A stretch of 64,000 nt of DNA. It comes from Daucus carota subsp. sativus (Eukaryota > Streptophyta > Magnoliopsida > Apiales > Apiaceae). A program made the translations under genes and the position numbers. How positions within the stretch are numbered: the first letter of the stretch is position 1; every line of letters begins with the position of its first letter. Location of the stretch: NCBI RefSeq assembly GCF_001625215.2, contig NC_030386.2, positions 38,443,296 through 38,507,295 of the forward strand. The letters run 5' to 3'. Of the stretch, positions 44,456 through 56,991 are shown in pieces. A model generated the notes under the pieces. The model saw nothing but the letters and a program-made list of their open reading frames with translations. It was not told the origin of the DNA and did no database searches.

Positions 44456-44968
44456 ACTATTTTCTGTGCTTGTTTGTGATGTTAGTGTTAACAGGGTAAA
44501 ACACCACTTAAGCTATTAATTCACAAGATTGATTTGCACAGGTCGAAAAAACCTCAGGTTCTCAGCGCTGAAATGGTGTCCAATCTTCAATACTTAAACT
44601 ATTTCTGAGAAGATAAAACAAGGATCATGGTTGAAAATGCAATAACACGTATGAGGTTTCTCGATTTCTTCATCATGTATTCTGGGCTTAATGTTCCCAG
44701 GTATTGGTTTTGTTTTTATACAAAAAAATTTATATTGTAGATCAGCGAGATTTGTTGGTGACCGTAGATATAAATGTAGAAAAAGCACTGTTACCATATG
44801 ATTTCTAACTAGTTCTCTGCTTATAAACGAATGGACTATAATGGTTATTACACTATCTCCAAAGTGTGGAACTGTGAAAGAACTTTCTGAGTTGGGAGAA
44901 TGTAGTAATCTGCCAGCTCAAATGGCATGTATTTACTTGCTATGTCCTAAAAGCTCGGTGATCTTCAA
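44456..44968. other. Spacer between U2 and the CSLC gene (3' flank of CSLC)
   Basis: Likely holds the 3' untranslated region of the minus-strand CSLC gene. No other gene is seen. Confidence 0.5.
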
Positions 44969-47380
44969 TCATGCGATTTGCTCCCCTATCAAATCGAGAC
45001 CCACGAGCAAGAAAGATACGCCCTGAAAGAGGAGGAAGTAGAAATGAATCCCCTGAGCTGACAAGAGACTCCTAGCTGAAGCAGTCAATAGAAGGAAAGC
45101 TAATGCCAATTCTTTTGTGTATATCCTGTTGTGTTTCTTCCTCTTAGAGGTCTTTTTCTTTTCAGCTCTTACTTCGTCTAGATCAGGCATTGAGTTGCCC
45201 CTTTGAAGTACTGGCTCTTTCTCGACTAAAGAGATGAGATCACTCTCAGAAGAACGACCGGATTTCTTAGTGACAACCCATTCATATGCACTTCCAAGTT
45301 GAAATAATCCGGATATCATGGCATTGAACTTGGTAACTGACATGGTGTTTTCGAACAAAAGGTATGGGACAATGAAAGGGAATGACTTTGGCGCTGGGAG
45401 TATGTTGAGAAACGACATAGTAGCTGGAATATAGCACACAACCCATGCTGGGAGCGTAGCCTCGGGTACAAACATCGTCATGGGAAGAATAATGCAAAAT
45501 AGGGTGAAGGAATAAAACGGAAGTATCAGTTTCCTTAACAGGAAGAACAGAAAGATCATGTTGAATTTCTTCCATATGCTGATCTGCATCAATCAAAGGT
45601 ATTACGTATTACTTTGAAATTGAGTAATTACATTCACTGCATTAAAGTTTCCGGATAAATTGCTTGACAAAGTTCTTTACCTTCGACCTGATAATATCAG
45701 GCAAACATAGACGAAACAAATGCATGGGACCTGAATGCCATCTATGCTGTTGTTTTCTGTAAGCTTCATATGATTCAGGCAATTCACATTGGCACTAAAA
45801 ATGAGATTAAAGCATTATCAATATACGAGAGATGTCATAAAAGCATGCTTAATTCTTGTGAATTCCACTCTGCAGGTAATAATACCTCTACATCATTGAG
45901 GAAGATAAATTTCCATCCATGGAGATGAGCTCGAACTGCAATGTCCATGTCTTCAACTGTCGTCCTCTCTAACCACCCACCAGACTCCTCTAACGCCTTA
46001 ATTCTCCAAACGCCAGCAGTCCCATTGAATCCAAAGAAATTGAGGAAAGTTCCATTAACCTGTTGTTCTACTTCAAAATGAAATGCTAGATTGATGTTCT
46101 GCAATCTTGTTAACAAGTTTTCATCCTTGTTCACAAATGACCATCTCGCCTGAACCAGACCTAATTCCTCATTACCCTGCCACGAAATGTTGAACCAAAT
46201 TCTATCAAATAACATAAAACCATATACAGCTCTAGAATTTTCTGTACTACACAGTCACATATGTAAAGTTAATCATGTTGAAGGCAAAAGCAAAAAAAAT
46301 TAGTACCTTGAAATGGGGAACAGTCTTCTTAAGAAATTCAGGGGTAGGCTGAAAATCGGCATCAAAGATAGCAACAAACTCATACTCTTTAACGTAGCTG
46401 CAATTCATTGCAGACTTGAGATTACCTGCTTTGTACCCTTCTCTAATAACTCTATGCCTGTACAAAATGTTGGCACCTTCCTCTTGCCACTTGTGCACTT
46501 CCTCTTTGATCAACAACTGAGTCGTAGGATCATCCGAATCATCTAGTACTTGGATCAGTAAATTCGATTTTGGCCAGTCCAAATTGCACACTGCAGCTAT
46601 AGATTGCTGATAAACCTGTTATTGAAAACCAAAATCAATACTAGCAAGTACATTATTGCAAATTTATCACTTAACTTAAATTTCAAATTTTACCTCTTTT
46701 TCGTTGCACATAGGAATCTGAACAAGAACCATGGGGAAGTAATCACCTCCATTCCCAGATTCAAGATCATTGCCTCCATCACTCAAAACAGGCTTTATAT
46801 TCCTAAACTTAATCCAAAAACAACCTAAAGAGAGAACAAGCCTGTCCACACTCTGAACAATAAACAACACTACACAAGCATTCGAAAGAAACTGAAGAGG
46901 TGGAGCAAGATAATCCACCCTGATCGAAACCCAACTCGAGTAAGCTAAATCAAACACACCCTTAACACCAAAAGGCCTGATCAATGTACATACACAAGCA
47001 ATTATCTCAAAACCTAATAACAAAGCAGCCAAAAAAGCAAACACTTTCAAGAAAATGTATAGTTTTAATGTTGTATGGGAGTTTTTTGTGTCAGTTCTAC
47101 CAGAGGAGATACGTTGGCGTATAGCAGAGGAGAAAGTGAGCAATGCGGCCGCGATGGAGGTTAGACAACCAGCAGCTTTGTGGGCTTTAAGGAGGAGGAC
47201 CCAAGTGAGTTGCTTGGCGTTTTTGTTGCGGTGGTTTTTGGTTTTAGAGAAGTTTAAAACTTCGTCGTCTGAAAGAGTGTGGAGTTCACGCATGGACCAG
47301 TTGTTGGGGTTCTCCATTTTGACTACTACTGGTGTTCCCCTGTGTGTTTCTTCCGTCCACCAGCTGAAGGGAGGTGACAT
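44969..47380 (-). CDS. Cellulose synthase-like C (xyloglucan glucan synthase)
   Basis: Five exons on the minus strand: 47380-46694, 46615-46307, 46176-45886, 45794-45681, 45583-44969, all in phase 0, giving 671 aa (family usual about 670-700). CSLC enzymes of the Golgi membrane polymerise the beta-1,4-glucan backbone of xyloglucan from UDP-glucose. N-terminus: the CSLC signature [18 protein letters not shown], then membrane segments at about 85-200. The GT2 catalytic motifs are complete: VLDDSDD (about 253-258), DAD (314-316), TVEDMD (D about 408) and QQHRW (444-448). Several C-terminal membrane segments follow in exon 5. The CSLC4/5/6/8/12 subgroup is not resolved. Upstream on the gene strand is a long CT-rich tract. 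Confidence 0.95.
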
Positions 47381-47540
47381 TTTTATAATGTGTGTGTGTG
47401 TGTGCAGGGGAGGAACTCAGGAGGAGGCTAGGCTGAAGCCTCCAAGAATGTGCATGAAAGTTAAAGATTTTCAGATGGGATTGTGGAACCACTGAAATGT
47501 GGAAATCTCATGTTAAGTGATGGTGACAACGCAAATCTTG

Positions 47541-47675
47541 GAGAGACAGAGGGAGAGAGAGAGGGGGGGGAGGGAGGGAGATTAGAGGGAGAGGGGGGAG
47601 GGAGAGAGGGAGGGAGAGAGAGAGAGGGAGGGAGGGAGAGAGAGAGAGAGAGAGGGAGGGAGGGAGGGAGGGAGC

Positions 47676-47743
<68 letters not shown>
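47541..47743. repeat. (GA)n / GGGA-rich microsatellite upstream of CSLC
   Basis: About 200 bp of GA and GGGAGGGA units ending in a pure (GA)n run. It lies 160-360 bp before the CSLC ATG and is CT-rich on the gene strand, as plant 5' leaders often are. The plus-strand EREREG reading is the translated repeat. Confidence 0.95.
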
Positions 47744-47744
<1 letters not shown>

Positions 47745-47935
47745 GAATTGCAGGAAAGAATGAGAGATGAAGCAGAGGACGTTCGGTTAAATAAGAAGAA
47801 TTTGAAAAAATTTAGAGAGAGGGAGGGAGAGTAACGAATCGCAGGAAAGAATGAGAGAATGAAGCAGAGGAAGTTTGAGAGAATGAAGCAGAGGAAGTTC
47901 GGTTAAATAAGAAGAATTTGAAAGATTTAAAAAGA
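47742..47935. repeat. Short tandem duplication after the GA tract
   Basis: CGAATTGCAGGAAAGAATGA...GAAGCAGAGGA...TTCGGTTAAATAAGAAG is repeated about 90 bp further on, with an extra AATGAAGCAGAGGAAG inserted. Confidence 0.8.
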
Positions 47936-48043
47936 GAAGGAAAGATGGTACAGACTACAGACAGAGACTTCTCAACTTTAGATGAGTGATTGTTTTCTGT
48001 GTGTGTGTGTGTGTTACGGGGATGAGTTTATCTCCTTTTACTC

Positions 48044-48402
48044 ATTTCACTTTATTTTAAGGATAAAAATAATTCAGTTTGGCTTCTTGCAAAAAAACAA
48101 TCCTTTTACATAAAAGGGTGCTGGTTTTTTTGACCAGAGATTAATGATTTTCACAGTATTATTACAAATAAAAACAAATTAAAAAATAGTTTGTACTCAG
48201 AAAGATATAACAGTACAGCAATTTCATTTTGTTTTAAGGATAAAAATAATTCAGTTTGGCTTCTTGCAAAAAAAACAATCTTTTAACACAAAAGGGTGCT
48301 ACTTTTTTTTGACCAGAGAACAATGTTTTTCACTGTATTATTGGAAATAAAAAAAAATTAAATAATTTGTACTCGGAGAGATATATAACAGTACAGGAAT
48401 TT
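48044..48402. repeat. Tandem duplication of a 177-bp unit
   Basis: Two head-to-tail units start at 48044 and 48221, sharing TTTTAAGGATAAAAATAATT, CAGTTTGGCTTCTTGC, AAAAGGGTGCT, TTTTTTGACCAGAGA and ATAACAGTACAG. It lies 0.7-1 kb upstream of CSLC. Confidence 0.88.
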
Positions 48403-51400
48403 CAAAGACCATATATATCGTCTTTGTTTAACTGGCCCAACTGTTCACAAGTTCAGCTAATCAAATCCTTCCTATTTTATTTTATTATCCATGCTATCGA
48501 CGTATCATATTTTGGTGACGCATGCTGCTGCCGCCTTATATCTTTCTCCCCAATTTACTATTTATTTAATGTCGAACGCTTTTTTTTTTTTTAATAATAC
48601 AGGCTTATATGGCGTAGAAATTAATATTTGTTTTAATAAATTTCGGAATGAGTCAAGATCGAACCGATTGTCCGAAACAACAGAGGATAAACCCACCACT
48701 TGAGTCTAATCGTGAAGAAGCCAAAACATGTATGTCCGGTTTATGCAAGGCCGTCCCTAATTTCCTTTCAAGTTAACAGGGGTTGATCCGTATTACATGA
48801 TTCTTATAGTTATTTTTCTGTTGAAGAGTGAAACAAATTTTTGGAATGAATAAATTTTTTGTTGAAAAATACAGTAACCCTTACATTCATATCATAAATT
48901 CAGAATTAATCCACGGAATATCAAAACATAACAAAATTAATAAACGTTTTATATATTATTGTCTCGTATTAACTAAATGACATCTTATCCGCGATCTGAT
49001 TCTCATTTATCCCGATATTTTTAAAAATAAATACTCATTTCATTTAAAAAAATATGTGAATTTAATTACTGAAAAATAAAACTTATATATTTCCGGATGA
49101 CAAGAACATGTGAGATGCACCCGAGGCCCGAGGGGTGTAGCATGAAAATCCTTAAATATCCACGCTCTTGTCCTCTGTCTATTGTCTTATCCAAACACTT
49201 CTCTTGTGCAAAATACTATTTCTAAATTCTAACCGAACATTCCCGATATTTTTTTTTATTCTTATTAACAGGAACCAAATATACTACTAATCTTAATTTT
49301 ATAAAATTACCACACATGACTATTATATGAAAATTTATGTTCTTTTTGAATTAATTCTGTTCATGTATGTTGAAAAAACTAATATATTTTGACCGTAATT
49401 TAGAACGAGTGATCGATAAAATTACTTTTGAAAATGTTTTATTATTGACACAGAGATGATTGTTGACAGAGGCACACCGCACATGTAGAGAAAAGACATG
49501 TATGTTTATACTAAAGGAAACACTGGTGCGACCAAGATAATGCTACAAACATCAGAAATCGCCCTTTTGACTGTTTGAACAGCTTCTTTATTAGGGCTTC
49601 TCATTTTATATACAAAACTACGTCGTGCGCACTTTTTGCACCGACAGAAAATGCACCGATTTTATGTAAAAAAATTTATACTCACTCAAGTCCAGAGAAA
49701 AATGATACACAACACAACTTCGAAAATACGTTTTTAAAACACCTTAAATTATGTGGAGAAAAAATTACATAAAAAACCAATCTAATATTCTGATGAGTAT
49801 CTATTAACGAAAAAAATATAATAATACTTCTTATAATAAACTAACAAAACTTCAAAAGAGAGTGTTTGAAAATACGGAGAGAAAACGAAGGTAGTATAGA
49901 TTAGAGGATCCTATGCTAAGATTCACGAGTTAAGAGTTTAGACAAGCGAGTCAATGTTTTCACGGGAATGGTGAGTTGCAGATTTTCACGAGAACTCTCT
50001 TACAACACATTCATACAATAAAATCCGCACTGACTAGTTTCGACATTCTTGTTACAACTCTGGCCTTTTGCTTACAATGTTTCAGAGCATTCAGTGTTTT
50101 GGCACGCATACCAATTCCCAAACCCCTTTTTTTCCAAGTACCACAGCTCGGTAAGAGGGGACACATCACACATTTCAGTCCTCCCATAAATCAGATATAA
50201 TCGTCCATTTAAAACTTTAACGTGTTTGATCTTACAATCTCTTTTACTCGAAATCCTATTTTTGAGTTGAAGAGTGGATCACAACATTTGTGTACATATT
50301 ATATTGTGAGAATATTGGACGGTGACAGAGAGTGAAACTTGAGACCTTCGTCAAACCTTACACGAAATCCCCAAATAGATCTTATACTATATTTGAACAT
50401 CACGAATAAAAAAGTCGGGGAAAATCAGGTTTTTGTAAAATATCTTTATATATATGCCAAAAATTAAATAAAATTGATTAGGACCAAACGGACCTGACTG
50501 CCAAACCCATCACTAAAGCAGGAGGAAAAGAAATCCATATTTTCAAAAGAACTATATAGCTTAATATATACATAAAATTCAATACTTCACCTAAAAATGA
50601 AATATAATGATACTGTCCAGATATGAATACTACGACTACGGTCGACGATGAATGCACTTTTCAAGCTATAATGATATTTTAGGCTAACATGAAAACAATG
50701 CATAAGGCGGCAGGCACAAGTACTCCAAAAAGATGATACAAAAGAGCTTTACTTTTTGTTCATGACATATCTTAGTTTATAAACATCTGGACAGCTACTG
50801 ACCATATTTATATTAGCAGAAGATCGTGCTTCACTATAAAAATTAAACGTTTTGCTCTAGGAACATAATAGCATTAGAAATATGAGGGACATCTTGACTA
50901 CATTCATGCACTAACAACTTCAATTCAAAAAAATTAAGTGAAAGGTTGTTGCGGAGGGAGAAAATATATAAAAGTGAAACTCGCAGAGTACAAATAACAA
51001 ATCTAATCAACCTAGGTCATTAATACTTGAAAGAGAATTCTCTTTACCAATTATCCTTGTCATCTAAAATTGAGCATTTACCCGGCAAAGTTCTTTCATC
51101 TAATGTTGACGATCTTAAGAAGGCTGTAGAGGTTGTTTTTAACTTGCAAGGCAGTTTCCAGCTTAGCAATACAGCTATACTGCTTTGCTACCTTGATACT
51201 GGTAAACACAATTATAAGTAGAAATTTGCAAATACATTTCCTCAGCTGAGTTGCAAGATATAGACATGATTGTAAGAACTAGAGTGAGGTGACACGTAAA
51301 GTAGGTCTTCTATAAATTATTTGTACTTGTTCCTTAGAGGTTCTTTTGCAGAGTCAAAAAATATACTACAATGATGATTCTGTTGAATAGCCATGGGGAT

Positions 51401-51809
51401 TGAGGTAAGTCACTGCATCATTATAAAGTGGCGCACTCCTCTGGATTTCTGATTATTTCAACGCAAAGGATAGTGTGGAAATGATTCCCTAAAGTATTAA
51501 GCAACAAGTTTACCAGATAATCACCTATTTAGGTTATTTCTGGGAAGGAAGACCAGTCACCAGAACCATCTGCACTCTCCTTCATAAAAAACTACTCCCT
51601 CCCTTTCATTTTTCACACTTTTCTTTTTGGATGCCCCTTTCAATAATTTACATTTCAATACTTTCTAAAAGTAGTACTTTTATAATATAGAAATTAATCT
51701 CACCCGCTACTTTCATCCACCTTTATTAATCTATCAATTAGATATTAATGGATACCACCACTTTTCTTACTCTTTCACACTACTTTATACATATTTCTTA
51801 ACCTCCATG
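48403..51809. other. Gene-poor intergenic DNA
   Basis: About 3.4 kb. A lone Stowaway-like end (CTCCCTCCCTTTCATTTTTC, about 51596) precedes the next element. Short readings such as 49575-49772, 49976-50200 and 51027-51221 match no family I recognise. Confidence 0.45.
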
Positions 51810-52154
51810 TGACATCCCTCAAATCAGGAGGTCTATTATAGGGAAGTGGTGGACTCCCTTCTCTACCATGTGTCTTTCTTCTGCACATTATTTGCATTTA
51901 ATTTTAAAACGCAAATACCGGAATAATCCCTCACAATAACACTTTAATCTCATTTAGGAGAAAGGTTTAGGGTTCATCGATCAATGTGCAGTGTCACAAA
52001 CCCCACAACATAATTAAAGTGTTATTGTGAGGGATTTTTCTGGCATTTGCCCTTTAAAATTAAATGCCAAATGCAAATAATGTGCACAAAGACATAGGGC
52101 AGATAAGGGAATCCACCACTTCCTTATAATAGACCCCCGCATATGAGGGATGTC
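51810..52154. mobile_element. Fold-back MITE-like element (345 bp)
   Basis: The ends GACATCCCTCA and TGAGGGATGTC are exact inverted repeats. The arms continue as partial inverted repeats (GTCTATTATAGGGAAGTGGT against CCACTTCCTTATAATAGAC, and TCCCTCACAATAACACTTTAAT with its complement). Non-coding. No clear target duplication was found, so the superfamily is not assigned. Confidence 0.7.
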
Positions 52155-53309
52155 ATAATTGGTATCAAAGCCACATGTTATAAGTTATTGAATTTAGAAT
52201 ATAGATTGTAATAATAGGGTTTAATAAAAAGGAACACGTTGTGTAACCTTACATAAAGATATCATAAGACTATTTGGGGATAGCCTTTTTGAACATAATA
52301 AAATCAAGTTTAGACGATTAAGTTTAAGTGTTTATAATTATAGATATCACACTCCCTGCCCAATTTCAATGTAAAGAATTGTGTGGGACAGAGGAGAAAT
52401 AAACTTCTTGTTCATAAGATATTGTGTGATATCACCCAACCTATAAGCTTTTAGCCATCTCCATTTTGAAACTAATAAAATTGAGAGTTTGATAATACAC
52501 ATTTGTAGAAAAACAGATTAATAATTTACATGCGCTTGTTATTTTGGTACTGACTTTCTGTTAAAATTTTGAAATATTTGATTTTCATCTCCATGAAATT
52601 CGCAAGAATTAACTTCTAGCAATATTTTACAATAAAGCCAAAAGCATTGCATTCCCTGATGTCACATTGAACCCAAACATTTATTTTGGTTGCCTTGCTA
52701 TGTTTTATACTAAACCAATTAGATTCTGCGGTTGTTTCCGGTCACCGTCTAATCATAAGACACAAACAGAGTACACTAGTCCTTTCCTATATATAATTCA
52801 CATAGCATTAATCTGTCAAGGATAGGGGATTAGAGCAAAAATGAAAAATGAGAGCAAAACAAAATAAGAAGCACAAGGGTTCACATTTATGAAAGGAAAA
52901 AAAAGTGCAATCATGCAGATTCAACTCCTCTCTTCATTTATTTCTTAAATTAGACATGTAAAGCAACTTTGGAATTTTTAACTATGTTAAATTATTAGTG
53001 AAGGCTACAGGTTACTCACATATACAGCCAGACATGTATTAATCTAAGATGGACAAAACTGAATAAGTATAAGAGATGGACTAAGCTTGAATGTGTCACA
53101 AACTTGCATACTGATATAAAAAAAAAAAAAAAAAAAAAAACTACTCTGGTTACAGATCATAAATATTATTGCATAAGTTCAGAAAGAGTGAGAGAGCAAA
53201 GTAAAAGATGCCTGACCTCTCATGTTAGACAATAAGTTGTTAGCAGAGTACAGCTTAAACAGAACAGGAAAACTTAGACAAATTCCTGCAGCAACTTCGC
53301 ATAAATACT
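52155..53309. other. Intergenic DNA, 3' flank of the HhH gene
   Basis: No gene is seen. A homopolymer A run is at about 53118-53140. Confidence 0.45.
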
Positions 53310-55203
53310 TCACTGTTTCCTCTTCCTCTTTGAGCTTTTGTTTGTGCTAGCCTCTTTTCCTTCATCATTTGGCAAAGATGGATACTTGACCCCGATAGCA
53401 GAACTCCAGATAGCCCTTTCTACATCAGATGGTGTAAATAATTCCCCTTCCAAAGATAGTTCCTAAAAATAGTTTTCCCCAAGAAAAAGTAGCAGCTCAA
53501 CAAACTGAAGGAGACTAATTCAAAGAACTGCCATACAAAAATGTAATAATGGAAGTATAACTGAATAATAAAACTATATTATTTTGAAACCTGATTGTGC
53601 TAGACAAAATAGAGACCCTATATGGCTATTTTTAACTAAAAAAGGTTGCAGCAGCAAATCAGGTAAGAGCTAGATATCAAATCTGATGCTAAACCAAAAG
53701 GCTATTCTAAATTTTAGACTTTGGTTATCAAGATGATAACATCATATTGGGCATTTTGTTATGAATTCAATTTATAGTAAGCATCCATAAGTAAATATCC
53801 TTATGGCCTATTAGGATCCCGGGGTTTCATTCTAAATGATAGAATGGATAGAATGGGATCAATTAATTACAGGGGGGGATATGAATTTGGATTTGACTCA
53901 ATTCCAAGTCAATAGAACATAAGCCCAAAACAAAACATTCTTATTTAAGTCATTTAATTTCGTTTCTTTTTCTCTTTCACGCTACAACACAATGTCTTCC
54001 AGAATCAGCCAGATGGCAGAACTCTTATGAATGAAAACCTCGTAAAAGAACCTCAAGTTAGACAATGGACAAAGGAATGTTCATACATTTAGAAATTATT
54101 ATGAAAGAAAAAAGATATATGCAAGTGGATTTGAAAAATATTATCAAAAAAAATTTAACTCTTACAAATATCAATAGGTTAGCATGTACTAGAGCAGTCG
54201 CTTATGCTCCATTTGGTTGAAAGGAACTAAATGAGGGGAAAAAACAAATGATATATGTACTATTATAGCTCCATTCCATTCACCAAACCTTAACTTGTGC
54301 TTAATCCGCCAATATGTTAATGGATAATCATCCCTTCCTCCTACCCATCTTTTTCACCAATTTTATCAAAAGAAAATTGCAGTCATTCTTTCTTTCTATT
54401 CACCTCTTCCAGCTTATTTTGAAACAGGAAACCTTAGCTAACCTTCGATTTTTCTTGTAATTTCTCCACAAACAGAAGATACTGCTTCAGAGTATAATCT
54501 TTCAAGTTTCCAAGTGCTGCCTCCATAGCCTAAATTAGAAATGGCATATCAAATAACATAGATATAAAAATAAAGGACAACTTATCACTTAACGGACATA
54601 ACAACTTGAATAATCCCTCGATATGAGATTCACCTCATCTGACATGAACGGCGCAACATCAGGAGCATAGGCCGCCAGAACAGCAGATGCAGTGGCTGGA
54701 CCTACACCTTTCAATTTAGAAAGCTCAGATATCGCTTTGGAGATATCAGGTAATGACTGAAAAGCCTTCTGAGATGAAGATTTCACTGATTCCTCATCCA
54801 AGGATGACACAAAGTCCAACAATCGTGGCCTGTGGTCGCAAATTAGTCTCTCATTAATCACCACATACATGACAGTGACCTATCTACTACAAAGCGTTTT
54901 AAAACATCAACATACAAACACCATAAGAGTAACAACAAACAGGATGTATAAACTAACTCTGCATTCACTTGATATTCATGATTGAAAATAGAACTCTAAC
55001 CGGACTGACGAAATGTAAGAATCAAAACTTTAGAAAGACATTAACTCACATCTACGGCAAAAAATCTCTACGAATTAATACTACTCCAGCTACTTTAATT
55101 ACAATTGTCCATTGAAAAATAGATTTCATACACTAAAGATGGGAGGGAGGGAGAGGGAGAGGGGGGGGAGAGAGAGGGAGAGGGAGGGAGGGAGGGAGGG
55201 AGG

Positions 55204-55276
<73 letters not shown>

Positions 55277-55507
55277 CCTCCATTTACCACGAGTGAGTTT
55301 CCACTGCATGAGTTTAGAAAGCTCGGAAGTGGTGATATATGAATTAGGTTTGCGCTGGTGAAGAATAGTAGGGAGTTGTTTGCGGTAGAAATCATCGAGA
55401 GAGACCAGGTCAGGCTTCTTCTTGTTGTTGCCCAGAGATTCGAGCCGGGCTTCATACTCAGAGAGGCTTTGTTTCCATACCTTTAAATCAGTGCATTTGA
55501 ACTCCAT
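53310..55507 (-). CDS. Small helix-hairpin-helix protein, function unknown
   Basis: Four exons on the minus strand: 55507-55278, 54829-54634, 54529-54443, 53462-53310, with GT-AG borders and continuous frame, giving 221 aa. The N-terminal half (MEFKCTDLKVWKQSL..., with YITTSELSKLMQWKLTRGKW) is helical. A helix-hairpin-helix motif, KLKGVGPATASAVLAAYAP, lies at about residues 115-133 and is followed by FMSDE. The C-terminus is lysine/arginine-rich (SSKRKRKQ), a likely nuclear signal. The HhH is of the type found in DNA-binding and repair proteins, but no glycosylase catalytic part is seen. I recall similar short conserved eukaryotic proteins without an assigned function. Nuclear nucleic-acid binding is inferred. 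Intron 1 begins directly with a long (CT)n tract on the gene strand, which abuts the donor site. Confidence 0.85.
55140..55274. repeat. (GA)n microsatellite at the start of HhH-gene intron 1
   Basis: GGGAGGGAG units followed by about 35 GA units, ending three bases from the splice donor of exon 1 (GTATTCTCTCTC on the minus strand). Several SLSLSL readings across it are the translated repeat. Confidence 0.95.
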
Positions 55508-56370
55508 GACTTCTCAACTTCACTATTCCGATTTGTTGAGCGTTCGACTTTTTTAAAATTGGGGAAGGGCTCCCGGTTTCCGGATTCTTCTTCTTTTTAA
55601 TTTCGCGCGCGATTCCCAAATCCTTCCCCGGTTTTTCCGGCGTGAAGTTTTCTTCCCCCTTTTACTACACAAGGAATTAATCGGATAATTGGGATTATTT
55701 TTTTTTGAAACACGGATAATTGAGATTATTAATCGGAATTAATTTAATATTATTTTTAATATATATGTATTATAAATTTATAATTTTATATAATTAAAAT
55801 AACAAATATTTATATAAACATATGTATATATATTAGAACAAAAAAAAATATAATTTTAAGTATTTTGCATATTTACATAACATAATCCAATAAAAATAAT
55901 TATATCATACGTAATTTTATTTTAAGGTATATTTTTCATAACAATCGATATAATTATAATTAAATAGTTTTAATAATTTTTATTTTATTTATATATTTAT
56001 TAAATTAAACTAATAAAGTAATTTTTTAATGAGATAATTTTTTCTTTTTTTCCAATTGACCGATTTTGCCGGATTTTAACCGATTTTTTGTGTTGAAAAG
56101 AAATGCACAGGCATAAAATTATTATTTTTTGACATATTTCATTAATTAATACAAATATCAAAATGAAAATATTATATTGGAAGCGCTAAATTAAAAGCAA
56201 ATTTTTATATTTTAAATTTAATAATTTTACATTTCATTCAAAGTAACAAATCAACTCGATTGAATCCAATTCGATTGATTATAGAGAATATTAATTCATA
56301 AAATCCATACTTGACGAACTAAATTGAAATATATATTTTAAAACAATATTATTATTAAAAACATTAGTTT
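55508..56370. other. 5' flank of the HhH gene / intergenic
   Basis: Promoter side of the HhH gene followed by very AT-rich DNA. No gene is seen. Confidence 0.5.
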
Positions 56371-56959
56371 TCTTTTCCCTCTTCTCTCTAGCCGCGTCCT
56401 TCTTTTCATCCCGGAGCTTCCATCGGTATTCTGATTGAAAGCCCAGGTATTTCCATTTGATCGCTAGTTCTTTGATTGTTCTTGTTTTTTCATTAATTTT
56501 CTTAATAAATCTACTTCTTCGAGAAAAGTTTTCTTTGATCTATATCATCGAAACTTTCGATTTTCGTTCTTATTCGCTTCTAGAGGGCTTTTTGAATTTG
56601 TGAGTAGTCTTCTACGCGTCTGTGGTGTAGATCTAATTATTTTAGTTTGTAGTTGGATTTTGTCTAGTTTGTTTTGATTATAGTTTGATTTCTCCCCCTG
56701 TTTAGAGTGTGTGTTTTTTCTCCACTTCTTTTGTGAGAGTTGGTTTGGATTCATCGATAAAAACTTTCGAAAATTACATTTGTGGTTGATAACTCAAACG
56801 GAGTTTTTAGAAAAGATGGCGAACACAGAGCAAGGATCCATACATGTAATATCTTCAATTTCAACATTCCTTATTTGTATTATCTTGGGTATTTAATTTT
56901 TTCAATGTTTTTTCGACTCGGTTATTTTTGTATATGTTGCATGTCTATTATTTATTGAA
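56371..56959. repeat. Dispersed repeat, copy B
   Basis: Parallel to 36569-37442 (copy A). It lacks the Stowaway of copy A: TTTTGATTATAGTTTGATTTC is continuous here. It stops at TTATTTATTGAA exactly where a Helitron end begins, while copy A continues TTATATC. Confidence 0.8.
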
Positions 56960-56991
56960 CTAGCCTTTTTGGCCCGTGCTACGCACACGGG
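56960..56991 (-). mobile_element. Helitron 3' terminus (minus strand)
   Basis: On the minus strand: hairpin CCCGTGTGCGTAGCACGGG, then CCAAAAAGG, CTAG and T. This is the canonical Helitron end. The exact border is supported by the empty site in copy A of the flanking repeat (A37442|T37443). The element extends rightward; its 5' TC end was not found and may lie beyond the window. Confidence 0.8.

Noticed and set aside
47055-47495. 146-residue plus-strand reading
   Set aside because: Antisense to CSLC exon 1.
47483-47770. 95-residue ERERE/GGREG reading
   Set aside because: Translated GA microsatellite.
51027-51221. 64-residue reading with SSNVDDLKKAVEVVF
   Set aside because: Looks somewhat protein-like, but has no recognisable family, no exon partners and no promoter; not supported.
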